From Pseudomonas tritici (GTDB lineage: Bacteria > Pseudomonadota > Gammaproteobacteria > Pseudomonadales > Pseudomonadaceae): DNA of 64,000 nucleotides. The position numbers and the translations under genes were made by a program. The stretch is from contig NZ_CP077084.1 in NCBI RefSeq assembly GCF_014268275.3, positions 5,022,001-5,086,000 of the forward strand, read 5' to 3'. Within the stretch, counting starts at the first letter, position 1; every line of letters starts with the position of its first letter. A model generated the notes under the pieces. The model saw nothing but the letters and a program-made list of their open reading frames with translations. It searched no databases and had not been told where the DNA came from. Shown one piece after another: positions 37,018-46,164 of the stretch.

Positions 37018-37887
37018 CTAATCAGCCAGCATTTCTAATAAAGCGCGGGCAGCGGCTGACGGGTCACGGGTGGGCGAGCCGACCAAGGCAAACTCACGGT
37101 GCAGCGGCACCGTCAGCGGCATCACGCGCAAGCCTTTGCGCTGGGCCGGCAGAGCCATTTCCGGCACCAGCGTGACGCCAACGCCCTCGCGTACCAGGCT
37201 GAACGCGCTGTTCCATTCGCGCACTTCCACGCGGATATCGCGCAGCGTCAGCCCCGCTGCGGCGCCCAGGCTGCGCGCATTCGCGGTACACCCACCGGTG
37301 GCGAGCACGAACGGCTGCTCAAGTAATTCCTCAAGCGACACACTGGCATCGGCCGGACGTTGCGCCAACGCATGATCCACCGGTAGCACGGCCATCCAGA
37401 AGTCCCGGCCCAATACCGTGGCATTGCGTTCGGGCGTGGGGTTAAGCACTACACCCAGGTCGATCAGCTCCGCATCGAGCAAAGTGAGCACTTCGTTGTC
37501 GGTGACATCCAGGGTGGTCACCTCGATCCCCGGATAAAGCTGGGCAAAGCGCTGCAACAACGGTGTCAGGAACCTCGCCAGCACCATGGGAAAACTGGCG
37601 ATGCGAATCGTCCCACGCAGCATTGGGCGGGCTTCATCCACGGTGCTGCGAATGGTCTGCAAGGCTTTGAGCATCACCCGCGCCTGTTCGATCACACTCA
37701 AACCCAGGGCGGTGGGCAAGGTCTTGCGCGGTGCACGGGTAAACAGCTGCGCGCCCAGCGTCGCCTCCATGCCGGCCATGGCCTGGCTGGCGGCGGATTG
37801 AGTCATACCGACGCGCTCGGCGGCGGCAGTGATGCTGCCGTGATCGGCCACAGCCACCAGCAGGCGCCAGTGCATCAGGTTCATCAT
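37018..37887 (-). CDS. LysR regulator divergent from gstA
   Basis: A 289-residue LysR protein. The helix-turn-helix is at about 10-65 (GSITAAAERVGMTQSAASQA). It begins MMNLMHWRLL, at 37887 or the next ATG. It is divergent from the GST gene (start 37984) across 96 bases, so that gene is the likely target. Confidence 0.86.
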   Translation of the reverse strand: MMNLMHWRLLVAVADHGSITAAAERVGMTQSAASQAMAGMEATLGAQLFTRAPRKTLPTALGLSVIEQARVMLKALQTIRSTVDEARPMLRGTIRIASFPMVLARFLTPLLQRFAQLYPGIEVTTLDVTDNEVLTLLDAELIDLGVVLNPTPERNATVLGRDFWMAVLPVDHALAQRPADASVSLEELLEQPFVLATGGCTANARSLGAAAGLTLRDIRVEVREWNSAFSLVREGVGVTLVPEMALPAQRKGLRVMPLTVPLHREFALVGSPTRDPSAAARALLEMLAD

Positions 37888-37983
37888 GGCATTCGCTGTC
37901 CTTATGGCAGGGGTCTGAAGGTTTAATTTTACGCACGGTGCCATGCCCGCGAGACTGGCGCAAATTCAACGGAGCTGTTCAAG

Positions 37984-38592
37984 ATGAAACTGTATTTCTT
38001 TCCCCACGCCTGCTCCCTCGCCCCGCATATCGTGCTGCGCGAACTGGCGTTGCCGTTCGACCTGGTGCGGGTCGATAACCAGGCCAAGACCACTGCCGAC
38101 GGCGAAGACTTCCTGCAGATCAACCCCAAGGGCTACGTTGCAGCGCTGAAACTGGACAACGGCCAGGTGCTGACCGAAGCCAGCGCGATCCTGCAGTACC
38201 TGGCTGACCTGAAACCCACAGCAAATCTCGCGCCGGCCAATGGCAGCTGGGAGCGTGTGCGTTTGCAGGAATGGCTGAATTTTATCGCCACCGAAGTGCA
38301 TGGTGGCTTGGCGGTGTTCTTCAACGATGCGATTCAGGGCGAGGTGCGAGCCATGTTCCAGGCCACGTTGTTCAAGCGTTTTGCGGTGCTGGTGCAGACG
38401 CTGGAACGCCAGGACTATTTGCTGGGCGCGCAATACTCGGTGGCGGATGCGTATCTGTTCGTGGTGCTGCGCTGGGCGGCCTTTCACGCGATTGATCTGA
38501 GCGAGTGGCCGGCGCTGGCGGCGTTTCAGCAGCGGGTGGGTGAGCGGCCAGCAGTGATTGCCTCGTTGGCCGCCGAATCCCCCGAAAGCTGA
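37984..38592 (+). CDS. gstA: Glutathione transferase GstA, beta class
   Basis: A 202-residue beta-class GST. The N-terminus MKLYFFPHACSLAPHIVLRE has the conserved cysteine used by beta-class enzymes. The helical domain has LLGAQYSVADAYLFVVLRW. It conjugates glutathione to electrophiles in the cytoplasm. It is likely controlled by the divergent LysR protein. Confidence 0.9.
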   Translation: MKLYFFPHACSLAPHIVLRELALPFDLVRVDNQAKTTADGEDFLQINPKGYVAALKLDNGQVLTEASAILQYLADLKPTANLAPANGSWERVRLQEWLNFIATEVHGGLAVFFNDAIQGEVRAMFQATLFKRFAVLVQTLERQDYLLGAQYSVADAYLFVVLRWAAFHAIDLSEWPALAAFQQRVGERPAVIASLAAESPES

Positions 38593-38611
38593 GTTCATTC
38601 AAAAACGGGTC

Positions 38612-38728
38612 TCAGTGACCGAACAGACCTGTCTCGGTTTTCTTGGCTTTCTTGTCAGCGCGTTTTTCATCGGCGGTCTTTGCCGGTTTTTTCTTCGCGG
38701 CTTTCTTTGAATCCATACCTTTGGCCAT
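38612..38728 (-). CDS. 38-residue lysine-rich small protein
   Basis: A very short frame reading MAKGMDSKKAAKKKPAKT and then a further Lys/Ala-rich stretch ending GLFGH. The ATG has GGAG eight bases upstream (minus strand). About a third of the residues are lysine, so it is strongly basic and may bind nucleic acid or the ribosome. It is divergent from the GNAT gene at 38833. Support is the ribosome site, the biased composition and an intact frame; the function is unknown. Confidence 0.65.
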   Translation of the reverse strand: MAKGMDSKKAAKKKPAKTADEKRADKKAKKTETGLFGH

Positions 38729-38832
38729 GATGCATGCTCCACTTAACAGGGGATGTAACACTGGGTATACCACCTATTGCGACGTAGAAGGCGCTTATAA
38801 TCCCCAGCCCCTGATAACGCTGCCTGAACACC

Positions 38833-39270
38833 ATGCCCGAATTACACATCGAACCGCTGGCAGAACCGTTGTGGCCGCTGCTGAACAAGTTTTACCGCAG
38901 CCATAATTCGCCGATGAAGGCGCTCAAGGGCGGCCGTTTGTGGGTGGCCCGGGAGGGTGAGATCGTCGCGGGGCTGTGCCTCACGCCGGTGGTGGGTGGG
39001 CAGTGGTTGACCGGTGTGTATGTGGCACCCGCGTATCGCGGCCAGGGGTTGGCGGCGCGGTTGATTCTTACGGCGGTGGCTGCTTGCGAGGGAACCGTTT
39101 GGTTGTTGTGTCATCCGGATCTGGAAGGGCTATACCAGCGCATGGGATTCACTCAGGACACGCTGCTGCCGCAATCGCTTAGCGAGCGGTTGGTGCGCTA
39201 CAAACGCAACAAACCCATGATCGCGATGGGCTTAGATCGCTTGGTGAGGTCGATCTCGAATAATGTGTGA
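38833..39270 (+). CDS. GNAT family N-acetyltransferase
   Basis: A 145-residue acetyltransferase. The acetyl-CoA segment is LTGVYVAPAYRGQGLAARLI (about 57-76), and LEGLYQRMGF is the usual C-terminal element. It acts in the cytoplasm on an unknown amine or protein. It is shorter than average but complete. Confidence 0.82.
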   Translation: MPELHIEPLAEPLWPLLNKFYRSHNSPMKALKGGRLWVAREGEIVAGLCLTPVVGGQWLTGVYVAPAYRGQGLAARLILTAVAACEGTVWLLCHPDLEGLYQRMGFTQDTLLPQSLSERLVRYKRNKPMIAMGLDRLVRSISNNV

Positions 39271-39428
39271 TCAGCGCGCGCCAGTGTTCGGCAAACCGGC
39301 GTCGGCGGATGCCGTGCTCGGTGTGGAAGACCACCGGGCCAGGTATGTGGCGGTCAGGGAGTCGGATCGGATGACGTTGCGGTTCGTAAAGCCTGCTAGA
39401 TAATCTGGCCAGAACGCGGTCTGAAAAT
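39271..39428. other. Non-coding stretch with no assigned feature
   Basis: About 160 bases of normal GC between the GNAT gene and a REPIN. A minus-strand open frame runs through it (LTATYLARWSSTPSTASA) but has no start outside the REPIN. It could be the remnant of a gene end. Nothing firm is seen. Confidence 0.35.
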
Positions 39429-39516
39429 GTGGGAGCGGGCTTGCTCGCGAATGCGGTGAATCAGTCGCCAAATATATTGACTGACACTCCGCATTCGCGA
39501 GCAAGCCCGCTCCCAC
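39429..39516. repeat. REPIN, GTGGGAGCGGG type
   Basis: GTGGGAGCGGGCTTGCTCGC and its inverse flank a 40-base centre. It lies between the convergent GNAT and deformylase genes. Confidence 0.9.
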
Positions 39517-39541
39517 ATTTGGACTTCATTGGATCTGAAAG

Positions 39542-40081
39542 CTATTCGTCAGCAGTGGGTTCCAACTCCGGGAACATCACGTCAATAAACCCGAACTTAC
39601 TGAAATCCGTAATCCGTGACGGGTACAACCGGCCGATCAAGTGATCGCACTCATGCTGCACCACCCGCGCATGAAAACCATCGGCAAAACGCACGATAGG
39701 CTCACCCTTCGGATCGAAGCCCTCATAACGAATCTGCTGGTAACGGTTCACCGCGCCACGCAGGCCCGGCACAGACAGGCAACCTTCGTAGCCCTCCTCC
39801 AGCACCGGGCTCAGTGGGGTGATCAGCGGGTTGATCAGGATGGTCTGCGGCACCGGCGGCGCGTCCGGGTAGCGTTCGCTGGACTCGAAACCAAAGATCA
39901 CCAATTGCAGGTCGACACCAATCTGCGGTGCGGCCAGGCCGACGCCGCCCACGTGTTCCATGGTCTGGAACATGTCATCGATCAATTGCCACAGCTCGGG
40001 GCTGTCGAACATTTCCGGCGGAACCGGCGGCGCGATACGCAACAGGCGCTCGTCGCCCATTTTCAGGATTTCACGGATCAT
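39542..40081 (-). CDS. def: Peptide deformylase
   Basis: A 179-residue metalloprotease-like enzyme that removes the formyl group from new protein N-termini. All three motifs are intact: [17 protein letters not shown] and HECDH (the HExxH metal site). Pseudomonads usually carry a main def next to fmt, so this is probably an additional copy. It lies three bases downstream of the YihY gene's stop on the same strand. Confidence 0.93.
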   Translation of the reverse strand: MIREILKMGDERLLRIAPPVPPEMFDSPELWQLIDDMFQTMEHVGGVGLAAPQIGVDLQLVIFGFESSERYPDAPPVPQTILINPLITPLSPVLEEGYEGCLSVPGLRGAVNRYQQIRYEGFDPKGEPIVRFADGFHARVVQHECDHLIGRLYPSRITDFSKFGFIDVMFPELEPTADE

Positions 40082-40084
40082 CGA

Positions 40085-41035
40085 TCAGACTTCGTCAGGG
40101 GTGGGCTTGGAATGGTCCCGGCCGAGGCCTGAGACGTGCTGTTTTTCAGTGGTATGAGCCGGTGCATCAAACTCTTTTTCACCCGGTTCCTTACCTTCGG
40201 CGGACATGTGTTCGATCACTGCATTCATCTCCGCACCCAGCAGCAGCACCGCGGCGGAAATATAGAAGTAGAGGAGCAGTACGATAATTGCGCCGATACT
40301 GCCATACATGGCGTTGTAGTCGGCAAAGGTTTTAACGTAATAGCCAAAGCCCAGGGACGCGACGATCCACACCACCACCGCCAGCACCGAGCCGGGCGTG
40401 ATAAAGCGGAATTTCTGTTCGACGTCGGGCATCACGTAGTACATGAGGGCCACGGCGAACATCAGCAGGATCACGATCAGCGGCCAGCGCAGGATGGTCC
40501 ACAGGGTGACCACGAATTCCTGCATGCCGATCTGCGCGGCGATCCACTCCATCACCTGCGGGCCAAGCACCATCAGCGCGGCGGCGGCCAACAGCATGCC
40601 GGCAATACCGATGGTGTAGAAAATCGACAGCGGGAAGCGCTTCCAGATCGGCCGGCCTTCAACCACGTCGTAGGCGGCGTTCATCGCGCTCATCATCAGG
40701 CGCACGCCAGCTGAAGCCGTCCACAGCGCAATCACGATACCCACGGACAGCAGGCCACCCTTGGATTGCTGCAACTGGTCGATGACCGGGTTGACCTGCT
40801 CCAGCGCCTGGGGCGGCAACACCAGCTCCGACTGCAGGCGCAGCCAGGAGAAGAAATCCGGCAGGTGCAGGAAGCCGATCAGCGCGATCAGAAACAGCAG
40901 AAAAGGAAACAGCGAGAACAGCATCTGGTAGGCCAGCGCCGAGGCGTAGGTGGGCATCTCGTCATCGAGGAACTCGGTCACGGTGCGCACCAGCACTTTG
41001 TGCAGCTTGAGGCCTTGTAATACCGGAAAAAGCAT
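40085..41035 (-). CDS. YihY/BrkB family inner-membrane protein
   Basis: A 316-residue protein with six transmembrane helices of the YihY (formerly RNase BN/BrkB) family. PTYASALAYQMLFSLFPFL near the N-terminus and LYFYISAAVLLLGAEMNAVI near the C-terminus are diagnostic. The C-terminal tail (about 50 residues) is charged and cytoplasmic. Function unknown. Possibly co-transcribed with def, three bases downstream. Confidence 0.88.
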   Translation of the reverse strand: MLFPVLQGLKLHKVLVRTVTEFLDDEMPTYASALAYQMLFSLFPFLLFLIALIGFLHLPDFFSWLRLQSELVLPPQALEQVNPVIDQLQQSKGGLLSVGIVIALWTASAGVRLMMSAMNAAYDVVEGRPIWKRFPLSIFYTIGIAGMLLAAAALMVLGPQVMEWIAAQIGMQEFVVTLWTILRWPLIVILLMFAVALMYYVMPDVEQKFRFITPGSVLAVVVWIVASLGFGYYVKTFADYNAMYGSIGAIIVLLLYFYISAAVLLLGAEMNAVIEHMSAEGKEPGEKEFDAPAHTTEKQHVSGLGRDHSKPTPDEV

Positions 41036-41155
41036 AGCGTCTCCTTTCGCCGCAAAAGGTTGAGTTCGTGGGCGACTCAGGGGCCGTTTTCTACATCAAA
41101 GTAGCCCATTTGGCGACTTTGAAACAATTTCGAAAGTTTAGTTGCAGCGGAGGAT

Positions 41156-41183
41156 ACAAAAACGGCCATCCGTGGATGGCCGT
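41156..41183 (-). terminator. Rho-independent terminator after csbD-like gene
   Basis: ACGGCCATCC and GGATGGCCGT form a 10-base stem with a 2-base loop (41162-41183). On the minus strand it is followed by TTTTTG. It sits about 30 bases after the CsbD-family stop. Confidence 0.88.
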
Positions 41184-41214
41184 CGGGCGGGTAAAACCAG
41201 CCAGCGATTCGAAA

Positions 41215-41400
41215 TTACTTGGTCGCTTTTTTCACGGCGTCTTTGGTATCGCCGACCGCTTTCTGCACTTCGCCTTTCTTTTCCTGTACCACACCTTCAG
41301 CGCGCAGTTTGTCGTTGCCAGTCACTTTACCGACACCTTGCTTCACGTTGCCGGCCACTTCGTTGGCTGTACCTTTTACCTTGTCCGATGTGCTGCTCAT
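41215..41400 (-). CDS. CsbD family stress protein
   Basis: A 61-residue hydrophilic protein of the CsbD family: [20 protein letters not shown] is diagnostic. Such proteins are induced by general or osmotic stress and are predicted to be largely helical or disordered. The ATG is preceded by AGGAGAAATACC. A terminator follows, so it is a single-gene transcript. Confidence 0.9.
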   Translation of the reverse strand: MSSTSDKVKGTANEVAGNVKQGVGKVTGNDKLRAEGVVQEKKGEVQKAVGDTKDAVKKATK

Positions 41401-41599
41401 GGTATTTCTCCTGGAACAATCGATGGTTTTTGGTCACTACGTAAAGATTGACCCGAGGCGGTTTGGCAGAGTTTCAATTATTTTTGCCTGTGCATTTCAT
41501 CGCCAGCCGCAGGTTGGGCTTTATGTTTTGTGGCCAACCCACGAGAATGCCCGGCACATTCAGGCTACAACGCTGAATAACAGATCCCGTAGGAAGGTT

Positions 41600-41977
41600 A
41601 TGAAACTCAATAAAGCACAGGCTATCGCCCGCAGAAACACTGAACTGGGCGGTGCCGTACTCGGCGTCAACAACTGCCACTTCACCGACCTGGACCAGAA
41701 ACGCAACATCTGGTGGTTCGACCTGCCGCTGGGCCGTATCGCCGTGGGCCAGTACGAGTGGATTCATTTGTTGATGCACAATGCCGAGACTGACCAGTTG
41801 CTGCACCTGAAGGTGCCGACGGTGTTTTTGCGTGAAAAGCTCGAGGGTTTGGTGGTGCGTAATGCGGGCAAGCGCAAGCCGGAGATCACCCTGGAGTTGA
41901 GTGCGGATAAGGATTCGTTTCTAAAGGACGTACGCCCAGCAGGCGCTGGTGTCAGTTTCGCGCAGTTCTCCCTGTAA
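41600..41977 (+). CDS. Conserved hypothetical protein
   Basis: A 125-residue protein with no signal or membrane segment. The N-terminal MKLNKAQAIARRNTELGGAV and the LDQKRNIWWFDLPLGRI segment look like conserved motifs but I cannot name a domain. The ATG at 41600 has AGGAAGG upstream. A REPIN follows. Function unknown. Confidence 0.72.
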   Translation: MKLNKAQAIARRNTELGGAVLGVNNCHFTDLDQKRNIWWFDLPLGRIAVGQYEWIHLLMHNAETDQLLHLKVPTVFLREKLEGLVVRNAGKRKPEITLELSADKDSFLKDVRPAGAGVSFAQFSL

Positions 41978-41993
41978 GAACGCGGTTAAACCT

Positions 41994-42080
41994 GTGGGAG
42001 CGGGCTTGCTCGCGAATGCGGCGTGTCAGTCGCCTGATAGGTCACTGATAGACCGCATTCGCGAGCAAGCCCGCTCCCAC
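41994..42080. repeat. REPIN, GTGGGAGCGGG type
   Basis: GTGGGAGCGGGCTTGCTCGC and its inverse, with a 40-base centre, between the hypothetical gene and the fadD1 terminator. Confidence 0.9.
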
Positions 42081-42116
42081 ATTGGATTGCATTTCAACGC
42101 CCGCAAATCCGCAGGC

Positions 42117-42150
42117 AACAAAAAGCCCCGCATCTGCGGGGCTTTTTGTT
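42117..42150. terminator. Bidirectional terminator after fadD1
   Basis: AAAAAGCCCCGCA pairs with TGCGGGGCTTTTT around a 2-base loop. With A and T tracts on both sides it can end transcription of fadD1 (minus strand) and of the plus-strand gene before it. Confidence 0.92.
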
Positions 42151-42160
42151 TCAGGCCAGG

Positions 42161-43852
42161 TTACTTTTTCAGACCGAGCTTCTTCAGCTCTTCATCGCGC
42201 AACTCACGCCGCAGGATCTTGCCCACGTTGGTGGTCGGCAACGCATCACGGAACTCCACAGCCTTGGGCACTTTGTAGGCGGTGACGTTGGCGCGCATAT
42301 GCTCCATCACCTGCTCCTTGGTCAGGGTTGCGCCCGGCTTGACCACGATAAACAGCTTGATGTGCTCCCCGGACTTCTCGTCCGGCACGCCGATGGCCGC
42401 GCACTGCAGCACGCCCGGCAGGCCCGCCAGTACGTCTTCCAGCTCGTTGGGGTACACGTTGAAGCCCGAGACCAGGATCATGTCCTTCTTGCGGTCGACA
42501 ATGCGCATGTAGCCGTCGGGCTGGATGATCGCGATGTCACCGGTCTTCAGCCAACCTTCGCTGTCGAGCATCTCGTCGGTGGCGTCCTGGCGCTGCCAGT
42601 AGCCCTTCATGACCTGTGGGCCCTTGACGCACAGCTCGCCGGTTTCGCCCAGCGCCAGCTCGGTGCCGTCGTCGGAAATGACTTTACACACCGTGGACGG
42701 CACCGGAATCCCGATGGTACCCAACTGGATATGCTGGATCGGGTTCACAGTCGCCACCGGGCTGGTTTCGGTCATGCCATAACCTTCGCAGATGCCACAG
42801 CCGGTCACGGCCTTCCAACGCTCGGCCGCCGCCAGTTGCAGGGCCATACCGCCCGACAAGGTGACTTTCAGCGCAGAGAAGTCGAGCTTGCGGAACGCCT
42901 CGTTGTTGCACAGCGCCACGAACAGGGTGTTCAGGCCGACAAAGCCGCTGAACTTCCACTTCGACAGTTCCTTGACCATCGCCGGCAGGTCACGCGGGTT
43001 GCTGATCAGGATGTTGTGGTTACCGATCAGCATCATCGCCATGCAATGAAAGGTGAACGCATAGATGTGGTACAGCGGCAGCGGCGTGATCAGGATCTCG
43101 CAGCCTTCGTTGAGGTTGGAGCCCATCAGCGCCTTGCATTGCAACATGTTGGCGACCAGGTTGCGGTGGGTGAGCATCGCGCCCTTGGCCACGCCGGTGG
43201 TGCCGCCGGTGTATTGCAGCACGGCCACATCACTGCAGGCCGGGCTGACTTCGTTGACCGCCTGGCCATGGCCCTTGGCGAGCACGTCGTTGAACTTGAT
43301 CGCCTGTGGCAAGTGATAAGCCGGGACCATTTTCTTCACGTACTTGATGACGCTGTTGATCAGCAGACGCTTGAGCGGCGGCAACAGGTCGGCGACCTCG
43401 GTGACGATCACATGCTTGACGGCGGTCTTGGGCACGACCTTTTCCGCCAGGTGCGCCATGTTGGCCAGGCAGATCAGGGCCTTGGCACCGGAGTCATTGA
43501 ATTGGTGTTCCATTTCCCGCGCGGTGTACAGCGGGTTGGTGTTGACCACGATCAGGCCAGCACGGATGGCGCCGAACACCGCGACCGGGTATTGCAGGAC
43601 GTTAGGCAATTGCACGGCAATTCGATCGCCGGGCTTCAAGTCGGTATGCTGTTGCAGATAGGCGGCGAAGGCGCCGGACAGTTCGTACAATTCACCGTAG
43701 GTGATTGTCTTGCCCAGGTTGCTGAAAGCCGGTTTGTTGGCGAAGCGCTGGCAGGACTGCTTCAGTACCGCCTGAATATTCGGATACTCGTCTGGATTGA
43801 TTTCTGCAGCAATCCCGGCGGGGTACTTATCCTTCCAAAAGTCTTCGTTCAT
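42161..43852 (-). CDS. fadD1: Long-chain fatty acid-CoA ligase
   Basis: A 563-residue acyl-CoA synthetase that activates fatty acids with ATP and CoA for beta-oxidation. The AMP-binding P-loop YTGGTTGVAKGAMLTHRN, the GYGMTETSP motif and the fatty-acyl signature WLKTGDIAIIQPDGYMRIVD are complete. The order fadD2, fadD1, then divergent hydrolase and phaJ-like gene matches P. aeruginosa. It has its own upstream palindrome (43885-43901). Confidence 0.93.
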   Translation of the reverse strand: MNEDFWKDKYPAGIAAEINPDEYPNIQAVLKQSCQRFANKPAFSNLGKTITYGELYELSGAFAAYLQQHTDLKPGDRIAVQLPNVLQYPVAVFGAIRAGLIVVNTNPLYTAREMEHQFNDSGAKALICLANMAHLAEKVVPKTAVKHVIVTEVADLLPPLKRLLINSVIKYVKKMVPAYHLPQAIKFNDVLAKGHGQAVNEVSPACSDVAVLQYTGGTTGVAKGAMLTHRNLVANMLQCKALMGSNLNEGCEILITPLPLYHIYAFTFHCMAMMLIGNHNILISNPRDLPAMVKELSKWKFSGFVGLNTLFVALCNNEAFRKLDFSALKVTLSGGMALQLAAAERWKAVTGCGICEGYGMTETSPVATVNPIQHIQLGTIGIPVPSTVCKVISDDGTELALGETGELCVKGPQVMKGYWQRQDATDEMLDSEGWLKTGDIAIIQPDGYMRIVDRKKDMILVSGFNVYPNELEDVLAGLPGVLQCAAIGVPDEKSGEHIKLFIVVKPGATLTKEQVMEHMRANVTAYKVPKAVEFRDALPTTNVGKILRRELRDEELKKLGLKK

Positions 43853-43884
43853 GGAAGCCCACTCCTCAGCGACGCGAATTCATC

Positions 43885-43901
43885 ATCGCATTTGATGCGA
43901 T
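43885..43901. promoter_or_regulatory. Palindrome upstream of fadD1
   Basis: ATCGCAT-TTG-ATGCGAT is a perfect inverted repeat with 7-base arms, 33 bases before the fadD1 start. It does not resemble the PsrA site (GAAAC-N4-GTTTC type). It may bind an unidentified regulator. Confidence 0.5.
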
Positions 43902-44092
43902 TATTATTGGTGTGTGTTTTTTTAGGTGAATCTGGCGCTTTAAAGCAGGCCGAGACGTCACAAAGCGCGCCGAGAGTAGCAGCTTTGCCAAGGGCCGCCT
44001 AGAGCCAAACGAGGGCCCTACGGTCATAAACATGACTCAAGAACAACCAGTGGTCATTTTTAGAGCAAAAATTCTAGATCATTGAAAACGGC

Positions 44093-44112
44093 TCTGGAAT
44101 GGGCATTCCAGA
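44093..44112. terminator. Hairpin after fadD2, possible terminator
   Basis: TCTGGAATG-GG-CATTCCAGA is a perfect 9-base stem, extended by outer arms TCATTG and CAATGA. On the minus strand it lies about 130 bases past the fadD2 stop, followed by GTTTTC and later TTTTT. The 388-base fadD2-fadD1 gap otherwise holds only the REPIN and the fadD1 palindrome. Confidence 0.45.
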
Positions 44113-44127
44113 ACAATGAATAATAAT

Positions 44128-44215
44128 GTGGGAGCTGGCTTGCCTGCGATAGCGGTGTTTCAGTCACCCAATGTATCGACTGATAAACCGCTATCGCAGG
44201 CAAGCCAGCTCCCAC
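44128..44215. repeat. REPIN between fadD2 and fadD1
   Basis: GTGGGAGCTGGCTTGCCTGC and its inverse with a 40-base centre. It sits between two genes on the same strand and may protect the fadD2 transcript end. Confidence 0.9.
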
Positions 44216-44241
44216 CTGTTTGATTGCATTTCAACTCAGAG

Positions 44242-45930
44242 TCAGGCGATGTCGCGCAGCTCACGCCGCAGAATTTTCCCCACCGGCGTCATCGGCAACG
44301 ATTCGCGCAACACAATATGCTTAGGCACTTTGTACCCGGTGAAGTTGGTCTTGCAGTACGCCTTCAACTCCTCAAGGCTCACACCCTCCGCACGCGCCAC
44401 CACAAACAGCTTCACCGCCTCCCCCGTGCGTTCATCCGGCACACCGATCACCGCGCAGTTGGCCACGGCCGGGTGGGCCATCACCACGTCTTCGATTTCG
44501 TTGGGGTACACGTTGAAGCCCGAGACGATGATCAGGTCTTTCTTGCGGTCGACAATGCGCACGAAGCCATCGTCATCGATCACCGCGATGTCACCGGTCT
44601 TCAGCCACCCCTCGGCGTCCAGGGCCTCGGCGGTGGCGGCTGGTTGCTGCCAGTAGCCCTTCATCACCTGCGGGCCTTTGATGCACAGCTCGCCACGCTC
44701 GCCCAACGGCAGCTCGACGCCCTGATCATCAATCACCTTCATCGCCGTGGCCGGCACCGGAATGCCCACGGTGCCCAGGCGGGATTTGTTGCCGTACGGG
44801 TTGGTACTGGCCACCGGAGAGGTTTCCGTCAGGCCATAGCCCTCGCCAATCGCACAGCCGGTGATTTGCTCCCAACGCTCGGCTGTAGCCTTGATCAACG
44901 CGGTGCCGCCGGAGTTGGTGAGCTTGAGGTGGGAGAAATCCAGGGTCTTGAAGTCCGGGTGGTCCATCAACGCGACAAACAGCGTGTTTAGCCCCAGCAA
45001 TCCGGTGAACCGCCACTTCTTCAGCTCTTTGATAAAGCCGCCGATGTCCCGTGGATTGGTGATCAGCACGTTATGGTTGCCGGAGACCATCATGCACATG
45101 CAGTTCGCGGTGAATGCATAGATGTGGTACAGCGGCAGCGGCGCGATCATCACCTCCTGCCCTTCCTTGATCAGCGGGTGGCCGTCCTCGCCGGTCTGGG
45201 ACATGCAAGCGCGCACTTGTTGCATGTTGGCCACCAGGTTGCCGTGGGTGAGCATCGCGCCCTTGGCCAAGCCGGTGGTGCCGCCGGTGTATTGCAGCAC
45301 GGCGATGTCGTCCAGGCTCACCGGGTGACGGGTAAGACCCAGGCCCGCGCCCATGCGCAACGCGCGCTTGAAGGAGACGGCACGCGGCAGATTGTAGGCC
45401 GGGACCATCTTCTTGACCTTATCGACCAAGGTGTTGACCAGCCAGCCCTTGGCGGCGGGCATGAAGTCGCCCATCTTGGCTTCGATCAGGTAGTCGATCT
45501 CGGTGTCGCTGCACACTTCCTGCACCCGCGAACCGAACAGGTTGAGGTAGACCAGCGCCCGCACGCCAGCGTCCTTGAACTGGTGACGCATCTCGCGCGG
45601 GGTGTACAGCGGGTTGGTGTTGACCACGATCAGCCCGGCGCGCAGTGCGCCGAACACGGCAATCGGGTAATGCAGCACGTTGGGCATTTGCACCGCGATA
45701 CGCTCGCCCGGCTTGAGGTCGGTGTGCTGTTGCAGGTAGCCGGCAAACGCCGCGCTCTGGCGTTCAAGCTCGGCGTAGGTCAGGGTGATGCCCATGTTGC
45801 TGAATGCCGGACGGTCGGCAAAAGTCTTGCACGAGCGCTCGAAGACTTCGATCACCGACTTGTAGGCACAGAGGTCGATGTCATTGGGAACGCCCGCCGC
45901 GCGTTTGTCATTCCAGAAATCAGGTTGCAT
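44242..45930 (-). CDS. fadD2: Long-chain fatty acid-CoA ligase
   Basis: A 562-residue acyl-CoA synthetase, paralogue of FadD1. The motifs YTGGTTGLAKGAMLTHGN, EGYGLTETSP and WLKTGDIAVIDDDGFVRIVD are intact. The start at 45930 (MQPDFWNDKRAAG) has AGAGGACAA upstream. It precedes fadD1 on the same strand, with a 388-base gap that holds a REPIN and hairpins, so the two have partly separate transcription. Confidence 0.92.
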   Translation of the reverse strand: MQPDFWNDKRAAGVPNDIDLCAYKSVIEVFERSCKTFADRPAFSNMGITLTYAELERQSAAFAGYLQQHTDLKPGERIAVQMPNVLHYPIAVFGALRAGLIVVNTNPLYTPREMRHQFKDAGVRALVYLNLFGSRVQEVCSDTEIDYLIEAKMGDFMPAAKGWLVNTLVDKVKKMVPAYNLPRAVSFKRALRMGAGLGLTRHPVSLDDIAVLQYTGGTTGLAKGAMLTHGNLVANMQQVRACMSQTGEDGHPLIKEGQEVMIAPLPLYHIYAFTANCMCMMVSGNHNVLITNPRDIGGFIKELKKWRFTGLLGLNTLFVALMDHPDFKTLDFSHLKLTNSGGTALIKATAERWEQITGCAIGEGYGLTETSPVASTNPYGNKSRLGTVGIPVPATAMKVIDDQGVELPLGERGELCIKGPQVMKGYWQQPAATAEALDAEGWLKTGDIAVIDDDGFVRIVDRKKDLIIVSGFNVYPNEIEDVVMAHPAVANCAVIGVPDERTGEAVKLFVVARAEGVSLEELKAYCKTNFTGYKVPKHIVLRESLPMTPVGKILRRELRDIA

Positions 45931-46164
45931 TATTCTTGTCCTCTTACCTGAGTGTGTCCGGCCGCTGCTGCTGCAAAAGTGTACAGCTATAAAAAGCGGA
46001 GCTTTGGGGACGTTAGCAGCTATGGCCAAACAGGCAAATACAGGAAGGCGCTTCATTGATTGCGTGAATCTTCCTACACGTGCCCGCACTGATCAGACGC
46101 TTGCGTGGGATGAGCGATACACTGCAACGCAGACCTTGAGCAGACCGTGAGCAAAGGAACCGCC

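Noticed and set aside
39271..39644. Open frames starting MGAGLLANA (also at 53972, 59118 and similar)
   Set aside because: The N-terminal sequences are translations of GTGGGAGCGGGCTTGCTCGC repeat arms, so these frames are REPIN artefacts rather than genes.
42146..44002. 618-residue plus-strand frame opposite fadD1
   Set aside because: Composition is typical of an antisense shadow (many His, Gln, Asp), and the fadD1 motifs on the other strand are complete.
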